Below are positions 37,454-45,798 of a DNA stretch of 64,000 nt, one piece after another (position 1 is the first letter of the stretch; each line of letters starts with the position of its first letter). The position numbers and the translations under genes are program-made. This DNA is from Mycobacterium triplex (GTDB lineage: Bacteria; Actinomycetota; Actinomycetes; Mycobacteriales; Mycobacteriaceae). The DNA lies in assembly GCF_000689255.1 (NCBI RefSeq), contig NZ_HG964446.1:4197250-4261249 (forward strand). Direction: 5' to 3'. The notes below the pieces were generated by a model. That model made no database searches, was not told where the DNA came from, and saw only the letters and a program-made list of their open reading frames with translations.

Positions 37454-38772
37454 TACGCCACCTCTGGCATGGAGACGATCAGATGTGCGTTGGTTCCTGC
37501 GATCCCGAATGCCGATGCCGCGGCCGTCCGTTGTCCGGCGATGGCAGGCCATGGCGTCAGGGTCTGCGCCAACCGCAAACCTTGCCCGTCCCAGTCGATT
37601 TCAGGACTAGCGTCGCTGGCGTGCAGGGTGGCAGGGATGGCGCCGTGTTCGGCCGAGACGAGCACCTTGGCCAACCCTAGCGCACCGGCGGCGGCCAACG
37701 AGTGGCCGACGTTGGATTTCACCGAACCCAGCAACGCGCCGGCGCCGGGTTCGGTGTCGCCGTAAGTCTGCACCAGCGAGCGTAATTCGGTGCGGTCACC
37801 GAGGCGGGTACCGGTGCCATGCCCCTCGATCATCCCCACTTCCTCGGGTTTGATCCCGGCTTGGGTGATCGCGCGGCGGAACAGCCGAACCTGCGCGTCC
37901 TCGCTGGGGGCGGACAGGCCGGCACTGCGGCCGTCCTGGTTGACGGCGGTGGCCCGGACTTCGGCGATGATCCGCCGGCCGGCCCGCAGCGCCGCCGATT
38001 TACGTTGCAGCACAAACATTGCCGACCCCTCGGCCCACACCGTGCCGCTGGCCTGCGCGCTGTACGGACGGCAGTAACCGTCGTCGGAGAGGGCGTGCTG
38101 CTTGGAGAACTCGACGAAGAAGCCCGGCGAGCCCAAGACGTTGACCCCACCGGCCAGCGCCAGGTCGCAATCGCCGTCCCGCAGGGCGCGCACCGCGACG
38201 TGGAAGGCCACCAGCGCCGATGCGCACGAGGAGTCGAGGGTGAGCGCCGGACCGGTCAGTCCCAGCGTGTAGGCGACCCGGCCCGAGATCACACTCAGCG
38301 CCGTCCCGGCCAGCAGGTGGCCGCTGTGCCGGGAGAACTCGGCCATCTCGGGCCCGTACCCCGTCATGGATGCGCCGACGAAACAGCCCACGTCGTGGCC
38401 GGCCAGGTCGTCGGGATTGATGCCACTGTTCTCCAGCGCGCGCCAGGACACCCGCAGCGTCACCCGCTGCTGAGGGTCCATCGCGATCGCTTCGCGGGGC
38501 GAGATGCCGAAGAATTCCGGATCGAATGTGGCTGCCCCGCTGAGGAATCCGCCGCGGTCGTGGATTTGTTTGAATCCACTTCGCCGCGATCCGGCGAGCA
38601 GGTCGGCGACCGACCAGCCGCGGTCGGTGGGAAACGGGCCCAGCGCCTCGCGCCCGTTTGCCAACAGGTCCCAATAGCTGTCGGCGGTGTCGATGCCGCC
38701 GGGCGCTTCGACGGCCATCCCGATGATCACGACGGGGTCGATGTCGATAGTTTCGATCCCGTTGTCAGACAT
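37453..38772 (-). CDS. mbtC: Mycobactin beta-ketoacyl synthase MbtC
   Basis: This 439-residue stand-alone ketosynthase has the active cysteine in DSSCASALVAFH, and the catalytic histidines in EGHGTGTRLGD and NVGHSLAAAGA. It extends the growing siderophore chain by a malonyl-derived unit together with MbtD. It starts at the ATG at 38772, overlapping the thioesterase stop by 8 bases, and ends overlapping mbtD. All catalytic residues are present. Confidence 0.94.
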   Translation of the reverse strand: MSDNGIETIDIDPVVIIGMAVEAPGGIDTADSYWDLLANGREALGPFPTDRGWSVADLLAGSRRSGFKQIHDRGGFLSGAATFDPEFFGISPREAIAMDPQQRVTLRVSWRALENSGINPDDLAGHDVGCFVGASMTGYGPEMAEFSRHSGHLLAGTALSVISGRVAYTLGLTGPALTLDSSCASALVAFHVAVRALRDGDCDLALAGGVNVLGSPGFFVEFSKQHALSDDGYCRPYSAQASGTVWAEGSAMFVLQRKSAALRAGRRIIAEVRATAVNQDGRSAGLSAPSEDAQVRLFRRAITQAGIKPEEVGMIEGHGTGTRLGDRTELRSLVQTYGDTEPGAGALLGSVKSNVGHSLAAAGALGLAKVLVSAEHGAIPATLHASDASPEIDWDGQGLRLAQTLTPWPAIAGQRTAAASAFGIAGTNAHLIVSMPEVA

Positions 38773-39529
38773 TGGCGTTCACCTGTGCGGCGATCGCGTC
38801 GACGTGGTCGTAGACGTAGAAGTGCCCGCCCTCGTACAGCGACAGCTCGAAGGACCCGGCGGTGTGCCGTTCCCACTGGCGCAGCACCTCGATCGCGATG
38901 CGGTGATCGTCGCGGCCGCCCAGGACGTGAATGTCGGTAGCGATCCGGATGTCGGGACTGGGGTCGTAGCGATTGAAGGCCCGGTAGTCGGCACGCATCG
39001 CGGTGGTCAGCAGCACGGAGAATTCCTCGTCGGCAAGCAGCTCGGGATCGGTACCGCCGAGGTCGGCGATGTCGGCGAGTACTCCGTCATCACTGGTCGG
39101 CAGTTCGGGCATGTCGGCCACGACGCATGGCGGCGGGCCCGCGGAAGCCCACAGCTTCTGCACGGCGACGTCGCGCTCTTCGGCAACGCGGGCAAACTCG
39201 AACGCGACGACGGCGCCCATGCTGTGCCCGAACAACCGCAACGGCGCGACGCTGCGCCAAGGCGCGGCTTCGAAGAGCCCCAGCACGAGGTCGTGCACGG
39301 TCTCGTGGGCGGGTTCGGCGAGCCGGTCGGCGCGCTGCGGATACTGCACGATGTAGGTGTCGCCGCCGGCGGCCAGTGCGGCGGCCAGCACCCGGTAGCT
39401 CGCCGCGGCCGCTCCGGCGTGCGGAAACACCACCGTGGCGCCCACGGATGGCTTCTCGCCGCGGCCCGGGACCAGCTTGATCCAGGACGGAAATGTCGAC
39501 GGCATGCTGATCAGGTCACGGAATGTCAT
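38765..39529 (-). CDS. mbtT: Type II thioesterase MbtT / MbtB-derived thioesterase
   Basis: This alpha/beta-hydrolase thioesterase of about 254 residues is taken from ATG 39529 (MTFRDLISMPS); a GTG at 39538 overlapping the mbtB-relic stop (GTGA) is an alternative. The catalytic serine lies in LFGHSMGAVVAFEFAR, Asp in VLGGRDDHR and His in EGGHFYVYDH. It clearly resembles the C-terminal thioesterase domain of M. tuberculosis MbtB (VFPHAG, VQYPQRADR, DLGGTDP). It may be a free-standing MbtT editing enzyme, or the tail of mbtB left after an internal deletion. Confidence 0.85.
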   Translation of the reverse strand: MTFRDLISMPSTFPSWIKLVPGRGEKPSVGATVVFPHAGAAAASYRVLAAALAAGGDTYIVQYPQRADRLAEPAHETVHDLVLGLFEAAPWRSVAPLRLFGHSMGAVVAFEFARVAEERDVAVQKLWASAGPPPCVVADMPELPTSDDGVLADIADLGGTDPELLADEEFSVLLTTAMRADYRAFNRYDPSPDIRIATDIHVLGGRDDHRIAIEVLRQWERHTAGSFELSLYEGGHFYVYDHVDAIAAQVNANV

Positions 39530-39534
39530 CGCGC

Positions 39535-39741
39535 TCACCGGACCACGTCGACTTTGGCCGCGGCAGCGGCATGGGAGCCTGCGGCTCGCCGTCGTGACGG
39601 GCCGGCCAGCGACATCCTGCGGACGGGGCCCAGGCCCTGACACGTCAGGTTGTCGGCTGGCTGAACAGCGTCGACGCCGACGCCGAGCAGTTCGCCTACC
39701 TCCGCACGGATGTCCTCCGAGCCCGCGGGGGCACGCACCAC
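39535..39741 (-). pseudogene. mbtB: mbtB relic: N-terminal aryl-carrier fragment
   Basis: These 68 codons start at the tandem GTG GTG (39741), behind AAGGGAGGT. The sequence SEDIRAEVGELLGV and later NLTCQGLGPVRRMSLAG follows the N-terminus of MbtB (aryl carrier protein). The phosphopantetheine motif GLDS has become GLGP, so the modifiable serine is lost through single-base changes (GAC to GGC, TCC to CCC). About 15 residues past it the resemblance fades, and a TGA ends the frame. The cyclisation, adenylation and second carrier domains (over 1000 residues) are absent. MbtB normally joins salicylate to serine/threonine and forms the oxazoline. Confidence 0.85.
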
Positions 39742-39755
39742 GGAACCTCCCTTAA

Positions 39756-39774
39756 TTAGCACAGGCTGCCCTAA
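39756..39774. promoter_or_regulatory. IdeR iron box of the mbt operon
   Basis: TTAGCACAGGCTGCCCTAA matches 14 of 19 positions of the IdeR consensus TTAGGTTAGGCTAACCTAA, including both outer TTAG/CTAA ends and the AGGCT core. It lies 15 bases upstream of the mbtB-relic start codon, in the expected place for iron-dependent repression of the operon. Confidence 0.72.
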
Positions 39775-40067
39775 TTTTTTTGGTTACCCTATCCTCTCTC
39801 CCTGCGCCGTTGCCACTAAGCCCCCTCTAAGCAGCGTGATCCCGGACACAGCGCGGCCCGCGGAGGGTTTCGTGGTTGTTCCCCGTCTGCCGAGCCGCCC
39901 CACGGCCGGCGATTGGGCGAGCCTCCCCGGGCTCCATCCTTGCCGACGCGGCGGGGCGCTGACCAGACCACGCCGCTCGCTCCGTTGGCGAATGCGGCAC
40001 CGAGTGTGCACCGGCGGCTTTCGGTGTGCACTGGCGGCCGGTGGCGCCCGGCGTGTCGACGCCCAGG
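39775..40067. other. Upstream region of the mbt operon, no gene seen
   Basis: No supported gene lies between the IdeR box and the flavin-oxidase stop at 40139. GTGTGCA motifs at 40004-40010 and 40024-40030 are exactly 20 bases apart and are inverted relative to the repeat array that follows. mbtA, which diverges from mbtB here in M. tuberculosis, has left no recognisable trace. Confidence 0.6.
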
Positions 40068-40127
40068 CCGCACATTCGACGCCACCGCCGCACACTCGAG
40101 GCCGCCGCCGCACACTCGGCGACGCGT
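40068..40127. repeat. 20-bp tandem repeat, three imperfect units
   Basis: Units start at 40068, 40088 and 40108, each beginning CCGCACA(T/C)TCG. The first two share most positions; the third diverges after 12 bases. Two inverted units of the same spacing precede them (40001-40040). The array ends 11 bases before the stop of the flavin oxidase gene. Confidence 0.6.
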
Positions 40128-40138
40128 CAGCCGGGCGG

Positions 40139-41587
40139 CTAGTAGTTCAGCCCGGAGAACATGACCCGGCCCGGGTCGAACTTCTGCCGCACGGCGGACA
40201 ACCGGGGCAGGTTCTGGCCGAAATAGCGGGCCGGCGGCTGGTTCGCCTCGATGTAGTTCACGTAGCCGCCGACCGAATACGGTTGCACCGCTTGGTGTGC
40301 CGTGCTGAGCCAGTTCGTCGCCGCCGCCGGATCGCCGGTCTCGACGTACCACTGCACCAGCGCGGCCTGGCGGCGCCACGGATAGGCGGTGGCACCCGGG
40401 GCCACGGTGGCCAGCGCGCCGTCCAGGGCGTGCATGATGGCCAGCATGCGACCGGCGCCGCGCGGAAACGCGTTGACCGCGGCGGCGATTCCCGCTGCCG
40501 CGGCCGGGGTGAGGCTCTGAAAGACATCCGACCCGCCGACATAGCCCAAAGGTTGCGGATTCAGGTTGTTGACGGCCAGATACCTGACCAAGTCCATGCG
40601 GTTGAACGTGTGGTTCTCGGTCCCGGTCGGTTGCAGGCCGACGGCGGCAACGACGGCCTTCGCCACGCTGGGACCCGATCCGGCCGGGCAGGTCGCCAGA
40701 ATGCGGCAGCTCGTTCCGAATCCGTCGGTGGTGCTGTCGGCCAGCGCCCAGCTGTTGCGGTCCGCGGTGCGCAGCCAGTTGGCCCAGCCGACGAGGACCT
40801 GCGCGAACGACTGCGGCGGGAAGTTGAGGTTCACCGCATCGACGTCGTGGGTTCCGAACGTGTTGAAGGTCAGCGACGTGGTCACCCCGAAGTTGCCGCC
40901 CCCGCCGCCGCGCAGCGCCCAGAACAGGTCGGGGTTGCTGTTGGCGGACGCGGTGACCAGCTGGCCGCCGGGCAGCACCACCTGCGCCGACGTCAACTGG
41001 TCGCAGAGCAGGCCGGCATGCCGAGAATCGGCACCCATCCCGCCGCCCAGGGCGTGGCCCGCGGCGCCCACCGATGGGCAGGTACCCGTCGGCAGCCCCC
41101 GGCCGGCCGCGGCCAGGGTTTCGTGCATCGCATACAGACTTGTCGCCGGCGTCACCGTGACTTGCCCGGTGGCGGCGTCGTAGTTGACTCCCCCGGGCAG
41201 CTGGCGCAGGTCAAACACCATGGCGCCGTTGGCCGTAGACGCGCCGATGTAGGAGTGCCCACCACTGCGCGGAGCGACTTTGAGGTGATTGGCCGCGGCG
41301 AAAGCCATCGCCTTTTGCACGTCTGCCGCCGAGGTCGGAGTGACGATCGCCGCCGGCGTCAAGCCGTTGTAGTTGGTGTTGAAAACCTGTTTGGCCGCGC
41401 CGAATTGCGGGCTGTCGGGAAGCAACACCTTGCCACCGAGCGCCGACGAAAGACCGTCCCAGCCAGTGGCATTCGGCGCAGCGACAGCCGGGGTCGAGCC
41501 CAATCGCCCGGTGCCCAACACCGCACCGGCCGCCAGCGCTGTCGCGGCACCGCGCAAGAACGTCTGCCGCGAGATCTCACGCGCCAT
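40139..41587 (-). CDS. Exported FAD-linked oxidase with berberine-bridge-type domain
   Basis: This 482-residue protein is a PCMH-type FAD oxidase with a C-terminal BBE domain (NYIEANQPPARYFGQNLPRL). APRSGGHSYIG contains the His, and GTCPSVGAAGHALGGG the Cys, that together attach FAD covalently at two points in this family. The N-terminus SRQTFLRGAATALAAGAVLG resembles a Tat signal, but with Gln in place of the second Arg. The enzyme probably oxidises a sugar or secondary metabolite outside the membrane; the substrate is unknown. It stands alone, facing the mbt promoter. Confidence 0.82.
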   Translation of the reverse strand: MAREISRQTFLRGAATALAAGAVLGTGRLGSTPAVAAPNATGWDGLSSALGGKVLLPDSPQFGAAKQVFNTNYNGLTPAAIVTPTSAADVQKAMAFAAANHLKVAPRSGGHSYIGASTANGAMVFDLRQLPGGVNYDAATGQVTVTPATSLYAMHETLAAAGRGLPTGTCPSVGAAGHALGGGMGADSRHAGLLCDQLTSAQVVLPGGQLVTASANSNPDLFWALRGGGGGNFGVTTSLTFNTFGTHDVDAVNLNFPPQSFAQVLVGWANWLRTADRNSWALADSTTDGFGTSCRILATCPAGSGPSVAKAVVAAVGLQPTGTENHTFNRMDLVRYLAVNNLNPQPLGYVGGSDVFQSLTPAAAAGIAAAVNAFPRGAGRMLAIMHALDGALATVAPGATAYPWRRQAALVQWYVETGDPAAATNWLSTAHQAVQPYSVGGYVNYIEANQPPARYFGQNLPRLSAVRQKFDPGRVMFSGLNY

Positions 41588-41791
41588 CGTCGGACTCCCG
41601 CGACTGCGTCATGCCCCGCATTGTTAAACCGCGCGATCGGCGGCAGCGCCCGACGTGCGGCGGCATGACCGAAACGAGCCTGAACCGTTACCGTCGCCTG
41701 ACCAAACGGTGCCAGCGGGATTCCGCACCGCACCGGCTCCGGCCTACGCTAGTGACCGGTCGCGTCCATAACGGTTACGAAGGAGTGCGCA

Positions 41792-42217
41792 ATGGAGCAA
41801 GGTTTATATGGACTGCTGACCGTGGTTGCCCTGGTGCTGGCTCTGGTGTTTGCCGCCTTTGCCGCCGTCTACGTCAAACGCCTGGGCGACCGACCTACCA
41901 CTGCGATCAGCGACGAAATCGGAATCGCCCGAACGGTCACCACCAAGGTGCGTAAAGGCGAACCAATGTCGGCCGAAGAGCTGGACTACGCCAAGCAAAT
42001 CATCGCCGTTCGCAGCTCCGTGATGGCGTTATGCATCCCCGGCGCTTTATTCATGGTGGGATGTTTCTACGTGTTCGGGAGCCTTTACCACCTGCACGGC
42101 GCGACGCCCTCCGAGCGGACATTCCTCGGGGTGTTCCCCATGCTCGCCTCCCTGAATTTCACGACTCAGATTCTCCGCAGCGCCAGGCTGAAAAGGCGTT
42201 TGCGGAAATTGTCGTGA
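41792..42217 (+). CDS. Small membrane protein of unknown function
   Basis: This 141-residue protein starts at the ATG at 41792 behind AAGGAG. It has three hydrophobic segments: residues 5-28 (LYGLLTVVALVLALVFAAFA), about 75-98 (MALCIPGALFMVGCFYVFG), and a weaker one near 112-125. A charged loop (KVRKGEPMSAEELDYAKQII) lies between the first two, and the tail is basic (RSARLKRRLRKLS). I do not recognise it. It lies upstream of mmpS/mmpL on the same strand, but 300 bases away. Confidence 0.7.
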   Translation: MEQGLYGLLTVVALVLALVFAAFAAVYVKRLGDRPTTAISDEIGIARTVTTKVRKGEPMSAEELDYAKQIIAVRSSVMALCIPGALFMVGCFYVFGSLYHLHGATPSERTFLGVFPMLASLNFTTQILRSARLKRRLRKLS

Positions 42218-42442
42218 GCAACGATATGGCCACGACTCATACCCGTTCCAACGCGCATTTTCACGCCATCGACGGCGCCAAAGGCAAAACGGCATGGTCA
42301 TGGCGATTTGTGCGGCCCTCGGCGTGAGTGGGGCCCAGCCGCATTGCGGTGAGCCGCGGTGGGTGGCAACGTCCGTGGTCATCATGTTCTCGTATTGGCG
42401 CAAAGCCGCTACTCTTGACCATCAGTCCATCGCATTGAGCAC

Positions 42443-42529
42443 ATGACCGTCTACTATTTGGGCGACGTGCGGGTGGGGTTGGATGACAGCGCAAGGCCCG
42501 AACCGGAGTGCGAAAGGGTGATCGAGTGA
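42443..42529 (+). CDS. Candidate 28-residue upstream ORF coupled to mmpS
   Basis: ATG at 42443 opens MTVYYLGDVRVGLDDSARPE and ends in a TGA that overlaps the mmpS GTG start (GTGA). There is no clear ribosome-binding site before it. The coupling geometry suggests a leader peptide or a small protein, but length alone gives little support. The rest of the 42218-42442 gap shows nothing recognisable. Confidence 0.35.
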   Translation: MTVYYLGDVRVGLDDSARPEPECERVIE

Positions 42530-42969
42530 GCCCTCGTTCGGTCGGCAGGACCGTCTTGGCACGAGTCTGGATGCCGTTGGTTGCCGTCGTCGCGCTCACC
42601 GTGGGCGGGGTGGCCATGTGGAAGGTGCACGAATTCTCCGATCCCCCACCCGTCATCACCGTCAACCCTCCGGCGGCGCCGCCGGAGTTCAGTATCAAAC
42701 GCCTCACGTACGAGTTGTTCGGCTCCGTCGGGCAAGGCGGGATGCTGGTCTGGACGGACGTCAACGGACATCCGCACCGGGTCGATCTGACGACCTTGCC
42801 GTGGTCGCACACGGAGTCGACCACACTCACCGTGGTGTCCGGCAGCATCTCGGCCCAGGTTCAGGGCGGTCAGGTCGGCTGTCGGCTGCGGGTGAATGGC
42901 GTTGTCCGCGCTGAACAATCCGATACCCATCAGGACGCACACGTTTTCTGCCTGGTGAAGTCCGCATGA
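42526..42969 (+). CDS. MmpS-family membrane accessory protein
   Basis: This 147-residue MmpS protein starts at the GTG at 42526, following CGAAAGGG. One N-terminal transmembrane helix (WMPLVAVVALTVGGVAMWKV) is followed by a beta-sandwich periplasmic domain (ITVNPPAAPPEFSIKRLTYELFGS) with two cysteines in the second half, as in MmpS4/MmpS5. MmpS proteins work with their cognate MmpL. The stop overlaps the mmpL start (ATGA). MmpS4/5 are needed for siderophore export in M. tuberculosis, making this location next to the mbt genes suggestive. Confidence 0.88.
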   Translation: MSPRSVGRTVLARVWMPLVAVVALTVGGVAMWKVHEFSDPPPVITVNPPAAPPEFSIKRLTYELFGSVGQGGMLVWTDVNGHPHRVDLTTLPWSHTESTTLTVVSGSISAQVQGGQVGCRLRVNGVVRAEQSDTHQDAHVFCLVKSA

Positions 42970-45794
42970 GCGAGCATCGGTCGGAGCCGCCGGCGAAGCG
43001 ACCGTTCGTCCCCAGGATGGTCCGCGTCCTCGCGATACCGATCATCGCTTTCTGGGCCCTGCTGGCCGTGTCGACCAACACCTTCATGCCGCAGGTAGAG
43101 CGGGTTGCCGAAGAGCTTGCGGGGCCGGTTGTCCCGCACTACGCGCCGTCGCAGCGGGCGTTGTTGTCCATCGGTGCGAAGTTTCGGGAGTCCGATTCGA
43201 CCAGCTTGGCCATGATCGTGCTGGAAGCAAACCGGCCGCTGGGCGACACCGATCATCAGTACTACGACGATTTGATGCGCCGGTTCAAGCAAGACCCCAA
43301 GCATGTGCAGTACGCCATGGATCTGTGGGGGAAGCCGATCACCGCGGCGGGGGCGCAGAGCCTCGACGGCAAGTGCGCATACGTGCTGTTGCGTCTCGCC
43401 GGCGATATCGGCCAAATGCAGGCCAATGAATCCGTTGCGGCCGTTCGGGATATCGTCGCGAAGGACACGCCGCCGCCCGGGCTCAAGGTTTACGTCAGCG
43501 GCGCCGCCCCGCTGGCCTCGGACACGGTGGCTATCGCGAATTCGAGCCTGAACGACATCACGATCGTGACGATCTTTCTGATCATCGCGATGTTGCTGCT
43601 GGTGTACCGCTCCATCGTGACCCTGTTTGTGCCGTTGGCCGGAGTTCTGTTCGAGATGCTGGTCGCCAAGGGGGTCATCTCAGCCCTCGGGCATCTCGGG
43701 TACATCGAGCTCTCGTCGTTCGCCGTAAACATCGTCGTCGCACTGACTTTGGGAGCAGGGACGGACTACGGCATCTTCTTGATGGGCCGCTACCACGAGG
43801 CGCGACATGACGGGGAGGGCAGGGAGCAGGCGTTCTACACCGCATATAAGAGTGTCACGCCCGTCATCCTCGGCTCGGGGCTGACGATCGCGGGGGCGTG
43901 CTACTGCTTGACTTTCGCGCGGCTGAACTACTTCCACACCATGGGCCCGGCCGTTGCGATCAGCATGCTGTTCACCATCGCGGCGGCGCTGACGCTCGGT
44001 CCGGCCTTCTTGACCGTGGGCAGCCTTTTCGGGCTCTTCGACCCGAAGAGCAAGGCCAAGGCCCATCTGTATCGGCGGATCGGGACGAGCGTGGTCCGAT
44101 GGCCGGTGCCGGTTCTCGCGGCCAGTACCGCCGCCGTCATGCTCGGGGCGATCTTCGTACCGACGTACCGGCAGAACTACGACGACCGTCAGTACCAGCC
44201 GCGCAGCGCCCCCGCCAATCTTGGCTTCCAGGCGGCGGATCGGCACTTCCCGAAGAGCAAGCTGTTCTCGGAGATGCTGATGATCGAGTCGGACCACGAC
44301 CTGCGAAACTCGGGTGACTTCATCTCGTTGGACCGCGCCGCCAAGGCTCTCGAACGCCTGCCCGGCGTCGCGATGGTGCAAAGCATCACCAGACCGATGG
44401 GCCGCGCTCTGGAACACGCCACCATCCCCTACTTGTTCACCACGCAAGGCAGCGGTCTCGGCCAACAGCTTCCGTTCACCCAGCGGCAAAACGCCAATAC
44501 CCAAGAGCAAGCAGAGATTACGACGCACACCGTCGCGGTCTTGCGCAAGGAGATCGACTTCTTCCAGACGATGTCGGACGAGATGCACAAAACGGTCCTC
44601 ACGATGGAGGACATGCAAAAGGTCACCGACGAGTTGAGGGCAAACCTTGCCAACCTCGAAGACTTCTTCCGGCCGATGCGCAGCTATTTCTATTGGGAGA
44701 AGCACTGTTTCGACATCCCCGTGTGCTACGCGTTCAGGTCGCTGTTCGAGTCGATCGACGGCCTGGACAAGCTGGCCGACGATATCAAGGACGCCGTCAC
44801 CTCGCTCGAAGTCATCGACAAGACCCTGCCGCAGATCATCACGCAGCTGAAACTCACGGCCGACGACTCCGAGGCGCTGGCGTCCCTGTTGGTCAACACC
44901 TACGGACAGTCGTCTCTGCAGACCACGCAGACCAACCAGACCTTCGACGACCAGATCAATGTCGGGCTCGACTTCGACGCGTCCCGCAGCGATGACTTCT
45001 TCTACATTCCGCACGAGGGATTCGACAACGAAGACGTCAAAACCGGTATGGCGCTGCTGATGTCGCCGGACGGCCGGGCCGCGCGGATCATCGTGACCCA
45101 CGAGGGGGACGCCAACGGCCCCGAAGGCGTGCAGCATGTCGAGCAGTTCCCCACGGCCATAACCGTGGCGCTCAAGGAGACCTCGCTGGCCGGCTCGAAA
45201 GTTTATATCGGCGGTTCCGGAGCGACCAACAAGGACATCAAGCAATACGCCGCGTCCGATCTGCTGATCGTGGCGATCGCCGCCTTCGTGCTGATCTTCT
45301 TGATCATGTTGTTCCTCACGCGAAGCCTGATGGCGGCCTTGGTCATTCCCCTCACGGTGGCGTTCTCTTACGCCGGCGCGTTCGGGCTTTCCATACTCGT
45401 TTGGCAGCATCTGATCGGTCTGCCGCTGCACTGGCTGATATTGCCGCTGACGTTCATCATCCTGGTGGCGGTGGGTTCGGACTACAACCTGTTGTTGATC
45501 CTGCGTGTCAAAGAGGAGTTGCACGCCGGAATCCACACCGGCCTGATCCGCGCCCTCGGCAGCACCGGCGGCGTGGTGACGTCCGCGGGATTGGTGTTCG
45601 CGTTCACGATGCTGGCGATGCTGTCCAGCGATCTGCGGACGATCGGTCAGGTGGGTTCCACCGTCTGCATCGGTCTGCTGCTCGACACGCTGATCGTGCG
45701 GTCGTTCGTGGTGCCGTGCATCTTGCGGATCCTCGGACCGTGGTTCTGGTGGCCCACGCTGGTGCGTAGCCGCCCGCTGCCGCAACGGGCGTAG
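42966..45794 (+). CDS. MmpL-family RND transporter
   Basis: This 942-residue RND-superfamily exporter has a first membrane helix near 20-40, a periplasmic domain, and then helices 2-6 (NDITIVTIFLIIAMLLLVYRS; GAGTDYGIFLMGRYHE carrying the proton-relay Asp-Tyr). A long helical periplasmic insert at about 480-680 contains the cysteine pair HCFDIPVC, and helices 7-12 end with GSDYNLLLILRVKEEL. The coiled-coil insert with two Cys is characteristic of the MmpL4/MmpL5-like group, which exports siderophores, lipids or drugs. It is translationally coupled to mmpS. The substrate is inferred only from context. Confidence 0.9.
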   Translation: MSEHRSEPPAKRPFVPRMVRVLAIPIIAFWALLAVSTNTFMPQVERVAEELAGPVVPHYAPSQRALLSIGAKFRESDSTSLAMIVLEANRPLGDTDHQYYDDLMRRFKQDPKHVQYAMDLWGKPITAAGAQSLDGKCAYVLLRLAGDIGQMQANESVAAVRDIVAKDTPPPGLKVYVSGAAPLASDTVAIANSSLNDITIVTIFLIIAMLLLVYRSIVTLFVPLAGVLFEMLVAKGVISALGHLGYIELSSFAVNIVVALTLGAGTDYGIFLMGRYHEARHDGEGREQAFYTAYKSVTPVILGSGLTIAGACYCLTFARLNYFHTMGPAVAISMLFTIAAALTLGPAFLTVGSLFGLFDPKSKAKAHLYRRIGTSVVRWPVPVLAASTAAVMLGAIFVPTYRQNYDDRQYQPRSAPANLGFQAADRHFPKSKLFSEMLMIESDHDLRNSGDFISLDRAAKALERLPGVAMVQSITRPMGRALEHATIPYLFTTQGSGLGQQLPFTQRQNANTQEQAEITTHTVAVLRKEIDFFQTMSDEMHKTVLTMEDMQKVTDELRANLANLEDFFRPMRSYFYWEKHCFDIPVCYAFRSLFESIDGLDKLADDIKDAVTSLEVIDKTLPQIITQLKLTADDSEALASLLVNTYGQSSLQTTQTNQTFDDQINVGLDFDASRSDDFFYIPHEGFDNEDVKTGMALLMSPDGRAARIIVTHEGDANGPEGVQHVEQFPTAITVALKETSLAGSKVYIGGSGATNKDIKQYAASDLLIVAIAAFVLIFLIMLFLTRSLMAALVIPLTVAFSYAGAFGLSILVWQHLIGLPLHWLILPLTFIILVAVGSDYNLLLILRVKEELHAGIHTGLIRALGSTGGVVTSAGLVFAFTMLAMLSSDLRTIGQVGSTVCIGLLLDTLIVRSFVVPCILRILGPWFWWPTLVRSRPLPQRA

Positions 45795-45798
45795 TGCG

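Noticed and set aside
38765..39643. A longer thioesterase starting at 39643
   Set aside because: The added 38 residues lie inside the mbtB relic in another frame and resemble nothing; ATG 39529 or GTG 39538 fits the thioesterase family.
39784..40113. Minus-strand frames of about 100-190 codons upstream of the mbt operon
   Set aside because: They consist mainly of the 20-bp repeats and Arg/Pro/Ala-rich sequence; no homology or ribosome-binding site.
40068..40127. CRISPR array at the 20-bp repeats
   Set aside because: The units are contiguous without unique spacers, only three copies, and no cas genes are present.
39710..41668. A 652-codon plus-strand frame opposite the flavin oxidase
   Set aside because: Antisense to a protein with intact FAD and BBE motifs, and it runs through the repeat array and the IdeR box.
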